From contig NZ_JAMOHY010000030.1 in assembly GCF_024448695.1 (NCBI RefSeq), positions 1 through 36,572 on the forward strand: a stretch of 36,572 bases of DNA. The letters are read 5' to 3'. Positions 7,144-22,125 of the stretch are shown here, in pieces. How positions within the stretch are numbered: position 1 is the stretch's first letter; every line of letters starts with the position of its first letter. Below the pieces are notes generated by a model. It worked only from the letters and a program-made list of their open reading frames with translations. It searched no databases and was not told the DNA's origin. This DNA comes from Stutzerimonas stutzeri (lineage in GTDB: Bacteria; Pseudomonadota; Gammaproteobacteria; Pseudomonadales; Pseudomonadaceae). The position numbers and the translations under genes were made by a program.

Positions 7144-10100
7144 ATGGGCGACTCTTTCATCGAACAAAATCAGTTCAGGCGTATTCTCAATCGCAACGTC
7201 GCGGTACCCCTTGGTTTCGGGTTCCTCAGTGCATTCTTTTTCAGCGCCATCGTCTACTACCTGCTGAGCGTCAGCGAGTGGGTCGATCAATCGGTCCGGG
7301 GCGTGTCGCATGCTCACGAAACGCTGAAACTGATCGGCAATCTTGAAGCGTCGATGCGTGGCTATCTGATTGCTGGCGACGATGTCTTTCTCGAACCCTA
7401 TCAGCGCGAATTGCCACTCCTGAACCACGAACTGGAGCAGCTCAAGGCATACGCCCAGGACAACCTGCTGCAGCTCAATCGCATCGAGCGGGTTGCGGCC
7501 ATGCAGGACCAGTGGGTGGAGTTTGCCGATACCGCCATTGCCCGTCGTGCCCGGGACGAGTCAGTCACGGACTACATCCGCAGTCAGCGTGGCATGGAGC
7601 TGAAACAGGAACAGCGTCGGCTGCTCTATGAGTTCATTGCCAGCGACCGTCAGGCCAGGAGTGAACGTACCGCCAGATCGGAGCTGGTCACCACCCTTCT
7701 GATCGGTGGCTTTCTGCTGTTCAGCCTGATCTTCAGTGGTTTGCTGGTGTATTTCGGTCGGCGCGACCTGATCAGCCTGTCCGATAGCTATGCCCACTCG
7801 TTGAGTCAGCAAAAGGCGCACGCGGATGCGCTGGAAAAACAGGCCTGGTATCGCAGCGGTCAAACGCAACTGAGCGAGTCGATCATCGGCGAGCAGACCC
7901 TTCCAACCCTGGGTCAGAATGTTCTCAACTTCCTGTCCGGTTATCTTGGCGTGGCCGTCGGTGCGCTGTACGTGGCTCAGGAGGGCAGGCTGCAGCGTGT
8001 TGCCGAATTCGCCTGGAGCAAAGAGGGCCAGAATCAGGGGCGGACGCTGGAGCTCGGCGAAAGTCTGGTCGGTCAGGCGGCGCTGGAGCGCCGCATGCTG
8101 ACGCTTGAGAGCGTTCCATCGGGCTATCTGAAGGTCAGTTCTTCGCTTGGCAGCACCGACGTGCAGTCGTTGCTGATCGTTCCGGTTGAGGACAGCGGCA
8201 TGCTCAACGCCGTGCTGGAGCTCGGCTTCCTGCGGCCCTTGCGTGAAGAAGACAGCGAGCTGCTGCGGCGCATCAGCGAAAGTGTTGGCTCGGCCATTGA
8301 AGCCGCGCGCTATCGTCAGCGGCTGCAGCGCGTGCTGGCTGATACCCAGCAGCTCAATGAGGAGTTGCAGGTTCAGCAGGAAGAGCTGCGTGCGGCCAAT
8401 GAGGAGCTTGAGGAACAGTCCAACGCGCTGCGTGAGTCCCAGGCGCATATGGAAGAGCAGCAAGCCGAGCTGGAACAGATCAATGAGCAGCTGGCCGACC
8501 AGGCCCAGGAGTTGTCGCGCCAGCGCGACGAAATGGATCTGAAGAACAGCCGCCTGCACGATGCCCAACTGATGCTCGAAGAGCGCGCCGAAGATTTGCT
8601 GCGTGCCAGCCGCTACAAGTCGGAATTCCTCGCCAACATGTCCCACGAGCTGCGCACGCCGCTGAACAGCTCGCTGATTCTCGCCAAGCTGCTGGCGGAC
8701 AATCCCCAGGGCAATCTCAGCGACGACCAGGTGCAGTTCGCGCGCTCCATCTATTCGGCGGGCAATGACCTGCTCAGCCTGATCAATGACATCCTCGATA
8801 TTTCCAAGGTCGAGGCCGGCAAGCTCGACGTATATCCCGAGTTGCTGATTCTGACGCGCATGCTTGAGGGGCTCAAAAGCCTGTTCCTGGCCCAGGCGCT
8901 GGAGAAATCGCTGCGTTTCGAGATCGAGCTGGATGACGACTTGCCGGCGAGTCTGTTTACCGACCGCCAGCGCCTTGAGCAGATTCTCAAGAATCTCCTG
9001 TCGAACGCCTTCAAGTTCACTGAACAAGGCTCGGTTGTACTGCAGGTCAGCCGGCATGACGAACAGCGCATCGCATTTGCGGTGCGTGATACGGGTATCG
9101 GCATTGCCGAGGAGCAGCAGGCGGTGATTTTCGAGGCCTTCCGGCAGGCCGATGGCACCACCAATCGGCGTTACGGCGGTACCGGCCTGGGATTGTCGAT
9201 TTCCCGCGAGCTGGCCCAGTTGCTCGGCGGCACCATCGAAGTGAGCAGCGCACCAGGCGCCGGTAGTCTGTTCACCCTGATCCTGCCGGAAAACTACAGC
9301 GAGCCGGCCACGCCGGAACTGTCGCCGCCTGCCCAGCCTGCTGAGCCTGTCGTGACGCAGCTGGCAACACCGCCTGCGCCGGTGCAATACGCTATCGAGC
9401 ATCCACCGCTGGAAGATGACCGCAAGGGTTTCCCCTTCAGCGAGCGCTCGGTGCTGGTGATCGAAGACGAGCCACAGTTCGCCTGCATCCTGCGCGACCT
9501 CGCCCACGAGCTGAACTACAACTGCCTGCTCGCACAGAACGCCGACGTGGGCTTCGATATGGCGGTGCAATACCGGCCTGATGCTGTTCTGCTGGACATG
9601 CGCCTGCCTGACCACTCCGGCCTGACCGTTCTTGAGCGGCTCAAGGAAAACCCGCTCACCCGGCACATTCCGGTGCATATCGTATCCGTCGAGGACCGCA
9701 AGGAGACCGCGCTGCAGATGGGCGCCATCGGCTATGCCACCAAGCCGACCACCCGCGATGAACTGAAGGAAGTGTTCCAGCGGCTGGAAGCCAAGCTCGC
9801 GCAAAAGGTCAAACGCATTCTGCTGGTCGAGGATGATGCGCTGCAGCGTGAGAGCATGGCGCTCCTGATTGAGGACGAGGATGTGGAAATCACGGCCGTC
9901 GAGTTTGGCGCGCAGGCCCTCGAGCACCTGCGTTCGACCCTGTTCGACTGCATGATCATCGACCTCAAGTTGCCCGACATGGACGGTCACGAACTGCTCG
10001 AGCGCATGGCCCGCGAGGAGATCTGCTCCTTCCCGCCGGTCATCGTCTACACCGGGCGCAACCTGACTCGCGATGAAGAAGCGGCGCTGATGAAATACTC

Positions 10101-10626
10101 GCGCTCGATCATCATCAAGGGCGCGCGCTCGCCCGAGCGGCTGCTCGATGAAGTCACCCTGTTCCTGCACAAGGTCGAATCGGACATGCCGCCCGAGCGG
10201 CAGAGGATGCTCAAGAGCGTGCGCAGTCGGGAAAAGGCCTTCGAGGGTCGCAAGATTCTGGTGGTCGATGACGATGTGCGTAACGTCTTCGCGCTGACCA
10301 GCGCCCTGGAGCAGAAGGGCGCACTGATTGAAATCGCCCGCAATGGCCTTGAAGCCATCACGCAACTGCAGAACATTGATGATATCGATCTGGTCCTGAT
10401 GGACATCATGATGCCGGAAATGGACGGCTTTACCGCCATGCAGGAGATTCGCAAGGACTCGCGTTTCGCCAAGCTGCCGATCATCGCCGTCACTGCCAAG
10501 GCGATGAAGGATGATCAGGATCGCTGCCTGCGTGCCGGCGCCAACGATTATCTGGCCAAGCCCATCGACCTTGATCGCCTGTTCTCGCTGATTCGCGTCT
10601 GGCTGCCGAAAGTGGAGCTGCTGTGA
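7144..10626 (+). CDS. CHASE3-GAF hybrid sensor histidine kinase with three receivers
   Basis: Membrane-bound hybrid kinase of 1160 residues. Order: TM1 about 19-42; a periplasmic four-helix CHASE3-like region with [12 protein letters not shown]2 about 181-206; a cytoplasmic GAF domain about 240-390; a Glu/Gln-rich coiled coil about 395-492; HisKA with phospho-acceptor His501 in [10 protein letters not shown]; HATPase with N621, DTGIG at 649-653 and GTGLGL; then three receiver domains with Asp818, Asp940 and Asp1087. Receivers 1 and 3 have the usual Lys-Pro, but receiver 2 has Lys-Gly (IIIKGAR). No HPt and no DNA-binding or enzymatic output is present. AAGGAA precedes the ATG. It heads a four-gene operon, with cheR starting one base after its stop. 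The signal is unknown; CHASE3 implies an envelope or periplasmic cue. Confidence 0.93.
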   Translation: MGDSFIEQNQFRRILNRNVAVPLGFGFLSAFFFSAIVYYLLSVSEWVDQSVRGVSHAHETLKLIGNLEASMRGYLIAGDDVFLEPYQRELPLLNHELEQLKAYAQDNLLQLNRIERVAAMQDQWVEFADTAIARRARDESVTDYIRSQRGMELKQEQRRLLYEFIASDRQARSERTARSELVTTLLIGGFLLFSLIFSGLLVYFGRRDLISLSDSYAHSLSQQKAHADALEKQAWYRSGQTQLSESIIGEQTLPTLGQNVLNFLSGYLGVAVGALYVAQEGRLQRVAEFAWSKEGQNQGRTLELGESLVGQAALERRMLTLESVPSGYLKVSSSLGSTDVQSLLIVPVEDSGMLNAVLELGFLRPLREEDSELLRRISESVGSAIEAARYRQRLQRVLADTQQLNEELQVQQEELRAANEELEEQSNALRESQAHMEEQQAELEQINEQLADQAQELSRQRDEMDLKNSRLHDAQLMLEERAEDLLRASRYKSEFLANMSHELRTPLNSSLILAKLLADNPQGNLSDDQVQFARSIYSAGNDLLSLINDILDISKVEAGKLDVYPELLILTRMLEGLKSLFLAQALEKSLRFEIELDDDLPASLFTDRQRLEQILKNLLSNAFKFTEQGSVVLQVSRHDEQRIAFAVRDTGIGIAEEQQAVIFEAFRQADGTTNRRYGGTGLGLSISRELAQLLGGTIEVSSAPGAGSLFTLILPENYSEPATPELSPPAQPAEPVVTQLATPPAPVQYAIEHPPLEDDRKGFPFSERSVLVIEDEPQFACILRDLAHELNYNCLLAQNADVGFDMAVQYRPDAVLLDMRLPDHSGLTVLERLKENPLTRHIPVHIVSVEDRKETALQMGAIGYATKPTTRDELKEVFQRLEAKLAQKVKRILLVEDDALQRESMALLIEDEDVEITAVEFGAQALEHLRSTLFDCMIIDLKLPDMDGHELLERMAREEICSFPPVIVYTGRNLTRDEEAALMKYSRSIIIKGARSPERLLDEVTLFLHKVESDMPPERQRMLKSVRSREKAFEGRKILVVDDDVRNVFALTSALEQKGALIEIARNGLEAITQLQNIDDIDLVLMDIMMPEMDGFTAMQEIRKDSRFAKLPIIAVTAKAMKDDQDRCLRAGANDYLAKPIDLDRLFSLIRVWLPKVELL

Positions 10627-10627
10627 C

Positions 10628-11446
10628 ATGCCGGAGCGCAATCAGAGTATCGAGCTGAAGCTGCTGATCGAAGCGATCTACCTGCGCTACAGCTACGACT
10701 TTCGCAATTACTCCCAGGCTTCGCTCAAGCGCCGGGTGCTGCTGGCGCTGCGGCAGATGAAGTGCGACAGCATTTCGCAGCTGCAGGGCCTGATTCTCTA
10801 CGATGCCCAGGCGTTCATGGAGCTGCTGCAGTACCTCACCATCCCGGTCAGCGAGATGTTTCGTGACCCCGGCTATTACCTGGCCTTGCGCGAGCAGGTG
10901 GTGCCGGTGCTGCGTACCTATCCCTCGCTGAAGATCTGGATCGCCGGTTGCAGCACCGGTGAGGAAGTCTATTCGATGGCGATCCTGCTCAAGGAAGAGG
11001 GCTTGCTGGAGCGCACCATCCTGTATGCCACCGATATCAATCCACGCTCGCTGGAGCGTGCGCGGCAGGGTATTTTCAATATCGCCGACATGAGCCAGTA
11101 CACCGCCAACTACCAGCGGGCCGGCGGTCGGCAGAGCCTCAGTGACTATTACACGGCGGCCTATGACTCGGCGATCATGGACAAGTCCCTGAAAGAACAG
11201 GTGACCTTTGCCGACCACAGCCTGGCGACTGACAGCGTGTTCGCCGAGACCCAATTGATTTCCTGCCGCAACGTACTGATCTATTTCAACAAGCCGCTGC
11301 AGAACAGAGCCTTCGAGCTTTTCCACGACTCCCTTTGCCATCGCGGCTTTCTTGGCCTGGGCAGTAAGGAAACCATCGAGTTTTCGGCGAGCAGCGGGCG
11401 CTTCGACGCCTTCGACAAAGAACAGAGGATCTTTCGCAAACTATGA
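10628..11446 (+). CDS. CheR-type protein-glutamate O-methyltransferase
   Basis: SAM-dependent methyltransferase of 272 residues that in chemotaxis systems methylates glutamates on chemoreceptor coiled coils. An N-terminal all-helical CheR_N region (about 1-75, with SLKRRVLLALRQ) precedes the Rossmann methyltransferase domain. That domain contains IWIAGCSTGEEVYS (SAM loop), YATDIN and the family signature LISCRNVLIYF. No TPR or other C-terminal tether is present. It starts one base after the hybrid-kinase stop and overlaps the CheB gene by 4 bp. No chemoreceptor, CheA or CheW is in this operon, so its natural substrate is unclear. The upstream kinase with its Glu-pair coiled coil is a candidate. 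Confidence 0.92.
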   Translation: MPERNQSIELKLLIEAIYLRYSYDFRNYSQASLKRRVLLALRQMKCDSISQLQGLILYDAQAFMELLQYLTIPVSEMFRDPGYYLALREQVVPVLRTYPSLKIWIAGCSTGEEVYSMAILLKEEGLLERTILYATDINPRSLERARQGIFNIADMSQYTANYQRAGGRQSLSDYYTAAYDSAIMDKSLKEQVTFADHSLATDSVFAETQLISCRNVLIYFNKPLQNRAFELFHDSLCHRGFLGLGSKETIEFSASSGRFDAFDKEQRIFRKL

Positions 11447-12039
11447 AAGACCTGGCCCCCAGCACAGGTGTGCGGCGATCTGCCGTGGACGCCGTGGTGA
11501 TAGGAACCTCGGCGGGCGGTCTGGCGGCGCTGAGTGTGCTGCTCAGCGGCCTGCCTGCCACCTACCGGCTGCCGCTGCTGGTGGTGCAGCACGTGCCCGC
11601 CAGTGGCCCGACCCAACTGGCGGACATCTTCCGCCGCAAGACTGCGTTGCGGGTCAAGGAAGCCGATGACAAGGACGCGATTGAGGGCGGAACGCTGTAT
11701 TTTGCCGCGCCGGGCTATCACCTGCTGGTGGAAACGGACCTGACGCTATCGCTCAGTCAGGATGATGCGGTGCATTTTTCCCGACCCTCCATCGATGCGC
11801 TGTTCGAGTCCGCCGCCGATGTCTGGGGTGAGCGGGTCGCCGGGATTCTGCTGACCGGCGCCAACGAGGACGGGGCTGCGGGTCTGCGGATGATCGCGCA
11901 GGCTGGTGGTCTCACCATCGTTCAGGACCCCGTCGAGGCCGAGATGCCGACCATGCCGCTCGCCGCACTCCAGCGCTTTGCGCCGGACCATATTCTGCCC
12001 CTGCGCGATATTCATCGACTGTTGCGCGAACTGGAGTGA
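11443..12039 (+). CDS. CheB-type methylesterase domain, no receiver
   Basis: Stand-alone protein-glutamate methylesterase domain of 198 residues. The catalytic triad is visible as Ser23 (GTSAGG), His50 (VVQHVP) and Asp143 (LTGANEDGAAG). The N-terminal receiver that controls classical CheB is absent: only about 15 residues precede the first strand. Control by phosphorylation would therefore need a partner, perhaps a receiver of the flanking kinases, or activity is constitutive. It overlaps cheR by ATGA, and the next kinase gene begins 3 bp after its stop. Together with CheR it forms a complete write/erase pair for glutamate methylation. A deamidase activity on Gln residues is also typical of the family. 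Confidence 0.92.
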   Translation: MKDLAPSTGVRRSAVDAVVIGTSAGGLAALSVLLSGLPATYRLPLLVVQHVPASGPTQLADIFRRKTALRVKEADDKDAIEGGTLYFAAPGYHLLVETDLTLSLSQDDAVHFSRPSIDALFESAADVWGERVAGILLTGANEDGAAGLRMIAQAGGLTIVQDPVEAEMPTMPLAALQRFAPDHILPLRDIHRLLRELE

Positions 12040-12042
12040 CCC

Positions 12043-13239
12043 ATGCCTGACCAAACCGATGAAGCGAACCTGCTGATCGTCGATGACCTGCCGGAGAACC
12101 TGCTCGCGCTGGATGCCTTGCTGCGGGCGCCGGGTATCCGGGTTCATCAGGCGGAGTCGGCAGAGCAGGCGCTCGAGCTGTTGCTGCGCCACGAGTTCGC
12201 GCTGGCCATCCTCGACGTGCAGATGCCGGGCATGGACGGCTTCCAGCTCGCCGAACTGATGCGCGGCACCGAGCGCACCAAGCAGATTCCCATCGTATTT
12301 GTCAGCGCCGCCGGGCGTGAGCTCAACTATGCCTTCAAGGGTTACGAGAGCGGCGCAGTGGATTTCATGCACAAGCCGCTGGACACCCATGCGGTGCGCA
12401 GCAAGGTCAGTGTTTTCGTTGACCTGTACCGCAGCCGCAAGCGCATGGCTCGCCAGCTCGAAGCGCTTGAGCGCAGCCGCCGCGAGCAGGAAGTGCTGCT
12501 CAATGAGCTGCGCAAAACCCAGGGCGAGCTGGAGGCGGCCGTGCGCATGCGTGACGACTTCATGTCCATCGTTTCCCATGAGCTGAAAACCCCGCTCAAC
12601 ACGCTGATTCTTGAGGTGCAGCTGCGCAAGCTGCAGCTGGCGCGGAACAATTTCGCGGTGTTCAGCGAGGATCGTCTGCGGCAGATGGCTGACAAGGATG
12701 AGCGGCAGATCCAGAGCCTGATTCGGCTGATCGACGACATGCTCGACGTGTCACGCATTCGTACCGGCAAGTTATCGATCAGGCCCGCAATGATCGATCT
12801 TGGCAAGCTGGTCGCCAGCGTCCTGGAAAACTTCGCTTCGCAGCTGGAATCCTGTGGCTGCACCTTGCTGTTCCAGCGACCGGAGCCGCTGTTGGGGGTC
12901 TGGGACGAGTTCCGCATCGAGCAGGTGCTGGCCAATCTCCTCACCAATGCCATGCGCTATGGCGCTGGCAAGCCGGTGCAGGTCAGCGTCTTCGCCACCG
13001 CCGAAGGGGCCTGTATCGAGGTACGCGATCAGGGCATCGGCATCAGCCCGAAAAGCCTGGGGCGCATCTTTCAGCAGTTCGAGCGCGCCGAGGGCAGCGA
13101 AAACAGCGCCGGGCTTGGCCTGGGTCTGTTCATCAGCGAACAGATCGTCAAGGCCCACGGGGGGCGCATTCAGGCGGAAAGCGAGGAAGGCCGGGGTGCG
13201 TTGTTTCGCGTCACGCTGCCGCTGGAAAGCGCATCCTGA
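12043..13239 (+). CDS. Receiver-histidine kinase (REC-HisKA-HATPase)
   Basis: Soluble kinase of 398 residues with the receiver at the N-terminus: acidic pair Asp14-Asp15, phospho-acceptor Asp58 (AILDVQMPGMDG) and Lys-Pro in MHKPLD. A helical linker of about 130-165 leads to HisKA with His179 in SIVSHELKTPLN, then HATPase with NLLTNAMRYG, DQGIGIS and GLGLGLF up to about 395. No membrane segment is present. An N-terminal receiver suggests it is controlled by phosphate from another kinase, most simply the first gene of the operon. It is the last gene of the unit, followed by the convergent selO 50 bp away. The final output regulator is not in the window. Confidence 0.92.
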   Translation: MPDQTDEANLLIVDDLPENLLALDALLRAPGIRVHQAESAEQALELLLRHEFALAILDVQMPGMDGFQLAELMRGTERTKQIPIVFVSAAGRELNYAFKGYESGAVDFMHKPLDTHAVRSKVSVFVDLYRSRKRMARQLEALERSRREQEVLLNELRKTQGELEAAVRMRDDFMSIVSHELKTPLNTLILEVQLRKLQLARNNFAVFSEDRLRQMADKDERQIQSLIRLIDDMLDVSRIRTGKLSIRPAMIDLGKLVASVLENFASQLESCGCTLLFQRPEPLLGVWDEFRIEQVLANLLTNAMRYGAGKPVQVSVFATAEGACIEVRDQGIGISPKSLGRIFQQFERAEGSENSAGLGLGLFISEQIVKAHGGRIQAESEEGRGALFRVTLPLESAS

Positions 13240-13289
13240 AGCCAGCGTTGAATACGCGTCTGAGAAATCTGGCAACGCAGTCGCTTTTC

Positions 13290-18193
<4,904 letters not shown>

Positions 18194-18291
18194 GTCTGCC
18201 GTCAAAGAGCTGAACGAGCGCTGAGTCTACGGGCTGCGCTGGGCGAGTGCGAGTCCGTCGGGGTCAAGGGGGATCAGCGTGCGACTGAAGG

Positions 18292-20037
18292 TCAGAACAT
18301 CAGCTGCGGACCGGGCTTTTCCGCTTCGGGGAAGCGCAGGCCGACCTTGAGCACATCGTCGCCATCCATCTCGGCGATGGTCCAGATCAGCCCGTTCCAT
18401 ACCACCTGGTCGCCGACAACAGTGTGTTTGCTGATCTTGTCGGAGATGAACTGGCCAATCGGCTGATTGCCATCCACATCGCCAAGCTTGAGACCGTAAA
18501 GCATGGCAATGGCGCCCAGCTCGGCGTCGCCTTCGAGAATGAAGTCGCCGAAGAAGCGCATGTCCCGGCCACGTTGCGGCGCCTGACTGAACAGCTTGCC
18601 GAGCGCGGGCAGGTCGTCTTCGTGGCCGATGACGCAGAGGATGTCGTTCTCCTGCAGGCGGGTACTTCCGGACGGGTGGAGCAGGGCGTGGCCACGAAAC
18701 AGGGCGGCGATGCGCGTGCCTGGTGGCATTTTCAGCTCGCGAAGCGCAGCGCCGATGCACCACTTCTTGGAGGTCAGGCGGTAGATGAAGAGTTCCCACT
18801 GGCTGGTGGTGTGGACTTGCAGGCCGGTACGGGAGATGGGTGCGGGGGCTGGCGGTACTTCAACCTTGGCTTTTTTTGCCGCCCAGCCGAGGGTGGTGCC
18901 CTGCAACAGCAGCGAGACCAGCACGATGAAGAAGGCGACGTTGAAAAACAGCTGGGCATTGTCGAGGCCGGCCACCAACGGGAACACCGCCAGAATCACC
19001 GGCACCGCGCCACGCAGGCCGATCCAGGAGATGAACAGCCGCTCGCGCAGTTTGAAGCCCTTGAAGGGCAACAGGCCGACAAACACCGACAGCGGGCGCG
19101 CGATGAGGATCATCCACAGCGACAGGAGCAGGGCGGGAACGGCAATCGGCAGCAGTTCGCTGGGCGTCAGCAGCAGGCCAAGCACCAGGAACATCCCGAT
19201 CTGGCTGAGCCAGGCCAGGCCATCGAACATGTGCAGAATGCCATGACGGTTGCGAATGGGCCGGTTGCCCAGCATCAGGCCGCAGACATACACGGCGATG
19301 ATGCCACTGCCGCCCACCGCGCCGGACAGGGCGAAGATCATGATGCCGCCGCTGACCGCCAGCAGGGGATAGAGGCCATCGGCTACGGAGAGGCGATTGA
19401 TCAGCTGCAGCAGTAGCCAGCCGCCGGAGAGGCCGAGCAGGATGCCGATACCGAATTGCTGGATCAGGCTGACCAGCACGGTCCAGCTGAATGAGGTCTG
19501 CCCTGACGCAATCATGCTGATCAGGGTGACGGTGAGGAACATCGCCATCGGGTCGTTGCTGCCCGATTCGATCTCAAGGGTCGGGCCGACACGCTCGTTC
19601 AGGCCCTTGCCGTTGAGCAGGTTGAACACGACCGCAGCGTCCGTGGAGCCGACGATTGCACCGATCAGCAGGCCTTCGATCAGGCGCAGGTCGAACAGCC
19701 AGGTGGCGGCGACGCCGGTCATGCCTGCGGTGATCGCCACGCCGAAGGTAGCCAGTGACATCGAGGGCCAGAGCGCGACGCGGAAGGTGGCCTTGCGTGT
19801 TCGCATGCCGCCGTCGAGCAGAATGATCGCCAGCGCCAGGTTGCTGATGATAAAGGCGAGGCGGTAGTCCTCGAAGACGATTCCGCCGATGCCGTCGACC
19901 CCGGCCAGCATGCCGACACCGAGAAAGATGACCAGAATCGGCACGCCCAGACGTGCAGACAGGGAACTCATCAGGATACTGGCAGCAACCAACAGGGCAC
20001 CGACTAAAAAAAGGTGGTTGATGTTGCCGACGTCCAA
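18292..20037 (-). CDS. CPA1 cation/proton antiporter, NhaP2/CvrA type
   Basis: Inner-membrane K+ or Na+/H+ antiporter of 581 residues. A twelve- to thirteen-helix exchanger domain (about 5-390) contains the ion-site segment [12 protein letters not shown] cytoplasmic TrkA_C/RCK domain follows (about 395-475, [15 protein letters not shown]), then a CorC_HlyC-type domain (about 495-575, [20 protein letters not shown]). This arrangement is that of NhaP2/CvrA. I choose the TTG at 20037 ([16 protein letters not shown]) because GGAGG lies 6 nt upstream; another TTG at 20052 would add five residues without a ribosome site. It sits upstream of mscK, 98 bp apart, and below the terminator of the acyl-CoA dehydrogenase gene. 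Confidence 0.92.
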   Translation of the reverse strand: MDVGNINHLFLVGALLVAASILMSSLSARLGVPILVIFLGVGMLAGVDGIGGIVFEDYRLAFIISNLALAIILLDGGMRTRKATFRVALWPSMSLATFGVAITAGMTGVAATWLFDLRLIEGLLIGAIVGSTDAAVVFNLLNGKGLNERVGPTLEIESGSNDPMAMFLTVTLISMIASGQTSFSWTVLVSLIQQFGIGILLGLSGGWLLLQLINRLSVADGLYPLLAVSGGIMIFALSGAVGGSGIIAVYVCGLMLGNRPIRNRHGILHMFDGLAWLSQIGMFLVLGLLLTPSELLPIAVPALLLSLWMILIARPLSVFVGLLPFKGFKLRERLFISWIGLRGAVPVILAVFPLVAGLDNAQLFFNVAFFIVLVSLLLQGTTLGWAAKKAKVEVPPAPAPISRTGLQVHTTSQWELFIYRLTSKKWCIGAALRELKMPPGTRIAALFRGHALLHPSGSTRLQENDILCVIGHEDDLPALGKLFSQAPQRGRDMRFFGDFILEGDAELGAIAMLYGLKLGDVDGNQPIGQFISDKISKHTVVGDQVVWNGLIWTIAEMDGDDVLKVGLRFPEAEKPGPQLMF

Positions 20038-20124
20038 ATGCAGCCTCCGCAAAAAGCAAGATTTCCCGGCAACTTATGCACGGGACATGCCAGCGATTCT
20101 AACCCGATGATTTGACGGACTGTC

Positions 20125-20154
20125 AAAAAAAATGCCTCTTGGACAAGAGGCATT
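20125..20154 (-). terminator. Intrinsic terminator of the acyl-CoA dehydrogenase gene
   Basis: AATGCCTCTTG (20131-20141) and CAAGAGGCATT (20144-20154) form an 11-bp perfect inverted repeat. On the minus strand it is followed by a run of eight T. It lies 17 bp after the stop of the minus-strand acyl-CoA dehydrogenase and separates it from the antiporter gene. Confidence 0.9.
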
Positions 20155-20170
20155 CATGCGCGTCAGTAAA

Positions 20171-21973
20171 TCAGAACCAACTGCTGTTCATCGTTAGACA
20201 GGTATCGTCACGCGCCTCCAGCAGGGCCAGTTCTTGTCTGCAGCCCGGCACTTCCCAGGTCAGAAAGTAACGAGCGGCCTGCAGCTTGCCTCTGTAAAAG
20301 TCGCTGTCTGCTTCTTTGCCCCCAGCCAGGCCGTGCTCTGCATGGATCGCCTGCTCCAGCCAGCGCCAGCCGATCACCGCATGGCCGAATACCTTCAGGT
20401 ACAGCGCCGAATTGGCCAGGGTCTGATTGACCCTGCCTGCCATCAGGTCGCCGAGCAGCGTCTGCGTCACGCGAGTCAGATGCGCAATATGCTGCTCGAG
20501 AGGCTGGCGCAGAGGCGTCAGCGTTTCATGTGCACTCCCACGTTCGCAACAGTCCTGAATCAGCCCGAGCAGCTGGCGCAGACCCGCGCCCTTGTTCTGC
20601 ATCAGCTTGCGGCCCAGCAGGTCCAGCGACTGGATGCCGTGGGTGCCTTCATGGATCGGGTTGAGGCGGTTGTCGCGGTAGTACTGCTCCACCGGGTATT
20701 CGCGGGTGTAGCCATGGCCGCCGAGAATCTGGATGGCCAGCTCGTTGGCCTTGAGGCAGAACTCCGAGGGCCAGGACTTGACGATGGGCGTGAGCAGATC
20801 GAGCAGCTCGCCGGCATCGCGACGTTCCTGTTCGCTGTCGGCGGTCTGCTGGTCATCCGTCAGACGCGCCGCGTACAGGCCGAGATCGAAGGCGCCTTCG
20901 ACGTAGGCCTTCTGCATCAGCAGCATGCGCTTGACGTCGGTGTGCTCGATGATCGGCACCTGCGCTGAGGCTGGGTCCTTGTCGTCCGGCAGGCGGCCCT
21001 GGGGGCGCTCGCGGGCGTAGTTCAGTGAATAGAGGTAGCCGGCGTAGCCGAGCATGATCGCGCCCATGCCGACGCCGATGCGCGCCTCGTTCATCATCTG
21101 GAACATGTAGGTCAGGCCCTTGTGCGGCTCGCCTACCAGATAACCGATGCACGCGCCGTTGTCGCCAAAGTTCAGCGCCGTGCTGGTGGTGCCGCGCCAG
21201 CCCATCTTGTGGAACAGGCCGGCGAGCAGCACGTCATTGCGCGGGCCCAGGCTGCCATCGTCGTTGACCATGAACTTCGGCACGATGAACAGGCTGATGC
21301 CCTTCACGCCGGGCGGTGCGTCCGGCAGTTTGCCCAGCACCATGTGCACGATGTTTTCCGACAGCGGATGGTCGCCGCCGGAGATGAAGATCTTGTTGCC
21401 CTTGAGGCGATAGCTGCCGTCGCCGACCGGTTCGGCGCGGGTGCGGATGTCCGACAGCGAGGAGCCGGCATGCGGTTCGGTGAGCGCCATGGTGCCGAAG
21501 AAACGGCCTTCTATCATCGGCTGCAGGAAGCGCTGCTTCTGCTCCTCGGAGCCGAAAGCCTCGATCAGGTGCGCCGCGCCCATGGTCAACATCGGATAGG
21601 AGCTGGTGGCGATATTGGCCGACTGGAAATGTGCGAAACAGGCCCGCGACAGCAGATTCGGCAGTTGCATGCCGCCATCGTCGAAGCTGCGCTGGGCGTT
21701 GTGAAAGCCCGCCTCGATAAAGGCATCCACTGCTGGCTTGATTTCAGGGATCAGCACGGCTTCACCGTTCAGGTACTGCGGCTCATGCTCGTCGGATGTG
21801 CGGTTGTGCGGCGCGAAGTACTTCTCGGCGATGTGGCGGGCCGTTCCAAGGGCCGCATCGAAAGTTTCGCGGTTGTGGTCGGCAAAGCGCTCGCGCCGGG
21901 TCAGCGTTTCGGCGTCCAGCACTTCATAGAGCTCGAAGGCGAGGTTGCGCGGGCAGAGCAGCGTTTCGGACAT
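20171..21973 (-). CDS. Acyl-CoA dehydrogenase, long FadE-like (about 600 aa) type
   Basis: FAD enzyme introducing the alpha-beta double bond of acyl-CoA in beta-oxidation. The 600 residues contain the flavin and substrate segments TMALTEPHAGSSLSDI and GNKIFISGGDH, and the catalytic Glu442 in NPIHEGTHGIQSLDLLGRK. A C-terminal extension found in the 600-residue DmdC-like group follows. GGAGGT 8 nt before ATG 21973 fixes the start. It is a paralogue of the dehydrogenase at 34728-36533 but clearly diverged, and no PsrA-like site is visible upstream. It is divergent from fni, sharing a 163-bp intergenic region, and ends at a strong intrinsic terminator. Chain-length preference cannot be read from sequence. 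Confidence 0.93.
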   Translation of the reverse strand: MSETLLCPRNLAFELYEVLDAETLTRRERFADHNRETFDAALGTARHIAEKYFAPHNRTSDEHEPQYLNGEAVLIPEIKPAVDAFIEAGFHNAQRSFDDGGMQLPNLLSRACFAHFQSANIATSSYPMLTMGAAHLIEAFGSEEQKQRFLQPMIEGRFFGTMALTEPHAGSSLSDIRTRAEPVGDGSYRLKGNKIFISGGDHPLSENIVHMVLGKLPDAPPGVKGISLFIVPKFMVNDDGSLGPRNDVLLAGLFHKMGWRGTTSTALNFGDNGACIGYLVGEPHKGLTYMFQMMNEARIGVGMGAIMLGYAGYLYSLNYARERPQGRLPDDKDPASAQVPIIEHTDVKRMLLMQKAYVEGAFDLGLYAARLTDDQQTADSEQERRDAGELLDLLTPIVKSWPSEFCLKANELAIQILGGHGYTREYPVEQYYRDNRLNPIHEGTHGIQSLDLLGRKLMQNKGAGLRQLLGLIQDCCERGSAHETLTPLRQPLEQHIAHLTRVTQTLLGDLMAGRVNQTLANSALYLKVFGHAVIGWRWLEQAIHAEHGLAGGKEADSDFYRGKLQAARYFLTWEVPGCRQELALLEARDDTCLTMNSSWF

Positions 21974-22072
21974 GGATATGACCTCCGGTTTTATGCCCGG
22001 AGTCTACGAAGCAGCGTCTTGCGGGGACAGCACCATCTATTCGCGTGATGGCAGCACCTAACAGGCCCTTGG

Positions 22073-22125
22073 CCCTTTGTCAGGGAACTTCTGGCATCCT
22101 GCGTGCGCTCCAAACTGACAAAGGG
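22073..22125 (+). promoter_or_regulatory. Inverted repeat and possible sigma-54 core upstream of fni
   Basis: CCCTTTGTCAG (22073-22083) and CTGACAAAGGG (22115-22125) are perfect 11-bp arms separated by 31 bp. The right arm touches the ribosome site GGGGGAAG before fni. Between them, GG (22093-22094) and GC (22105-22106) with exactly 10 bp between are spaced as a sigma-54 -24/-12 core (TGGCAT...TGCG), though the rest matches poorly. The element could be an operator pair or an RNA stem that hides the ribosome site. Confidence 0.4.

Noticed and set aside
7561..10641. A 1026-codon open frame antisense to the hybrid kinase
   Set aside because: It lies wholly opposite a kinase with all motifs intact. 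Its translation is Gln/Leu/Arg-rich without domains, as expected for the reverse of GC-rich coding DNA.
20125..20154. The AATGCCTCTTG hairpin as an operator for the antiporter
   Set aside because: The T-run on the minus strand right after the acyl-CoA dehydrogenase gene fits a plain intrinsic terminator better.
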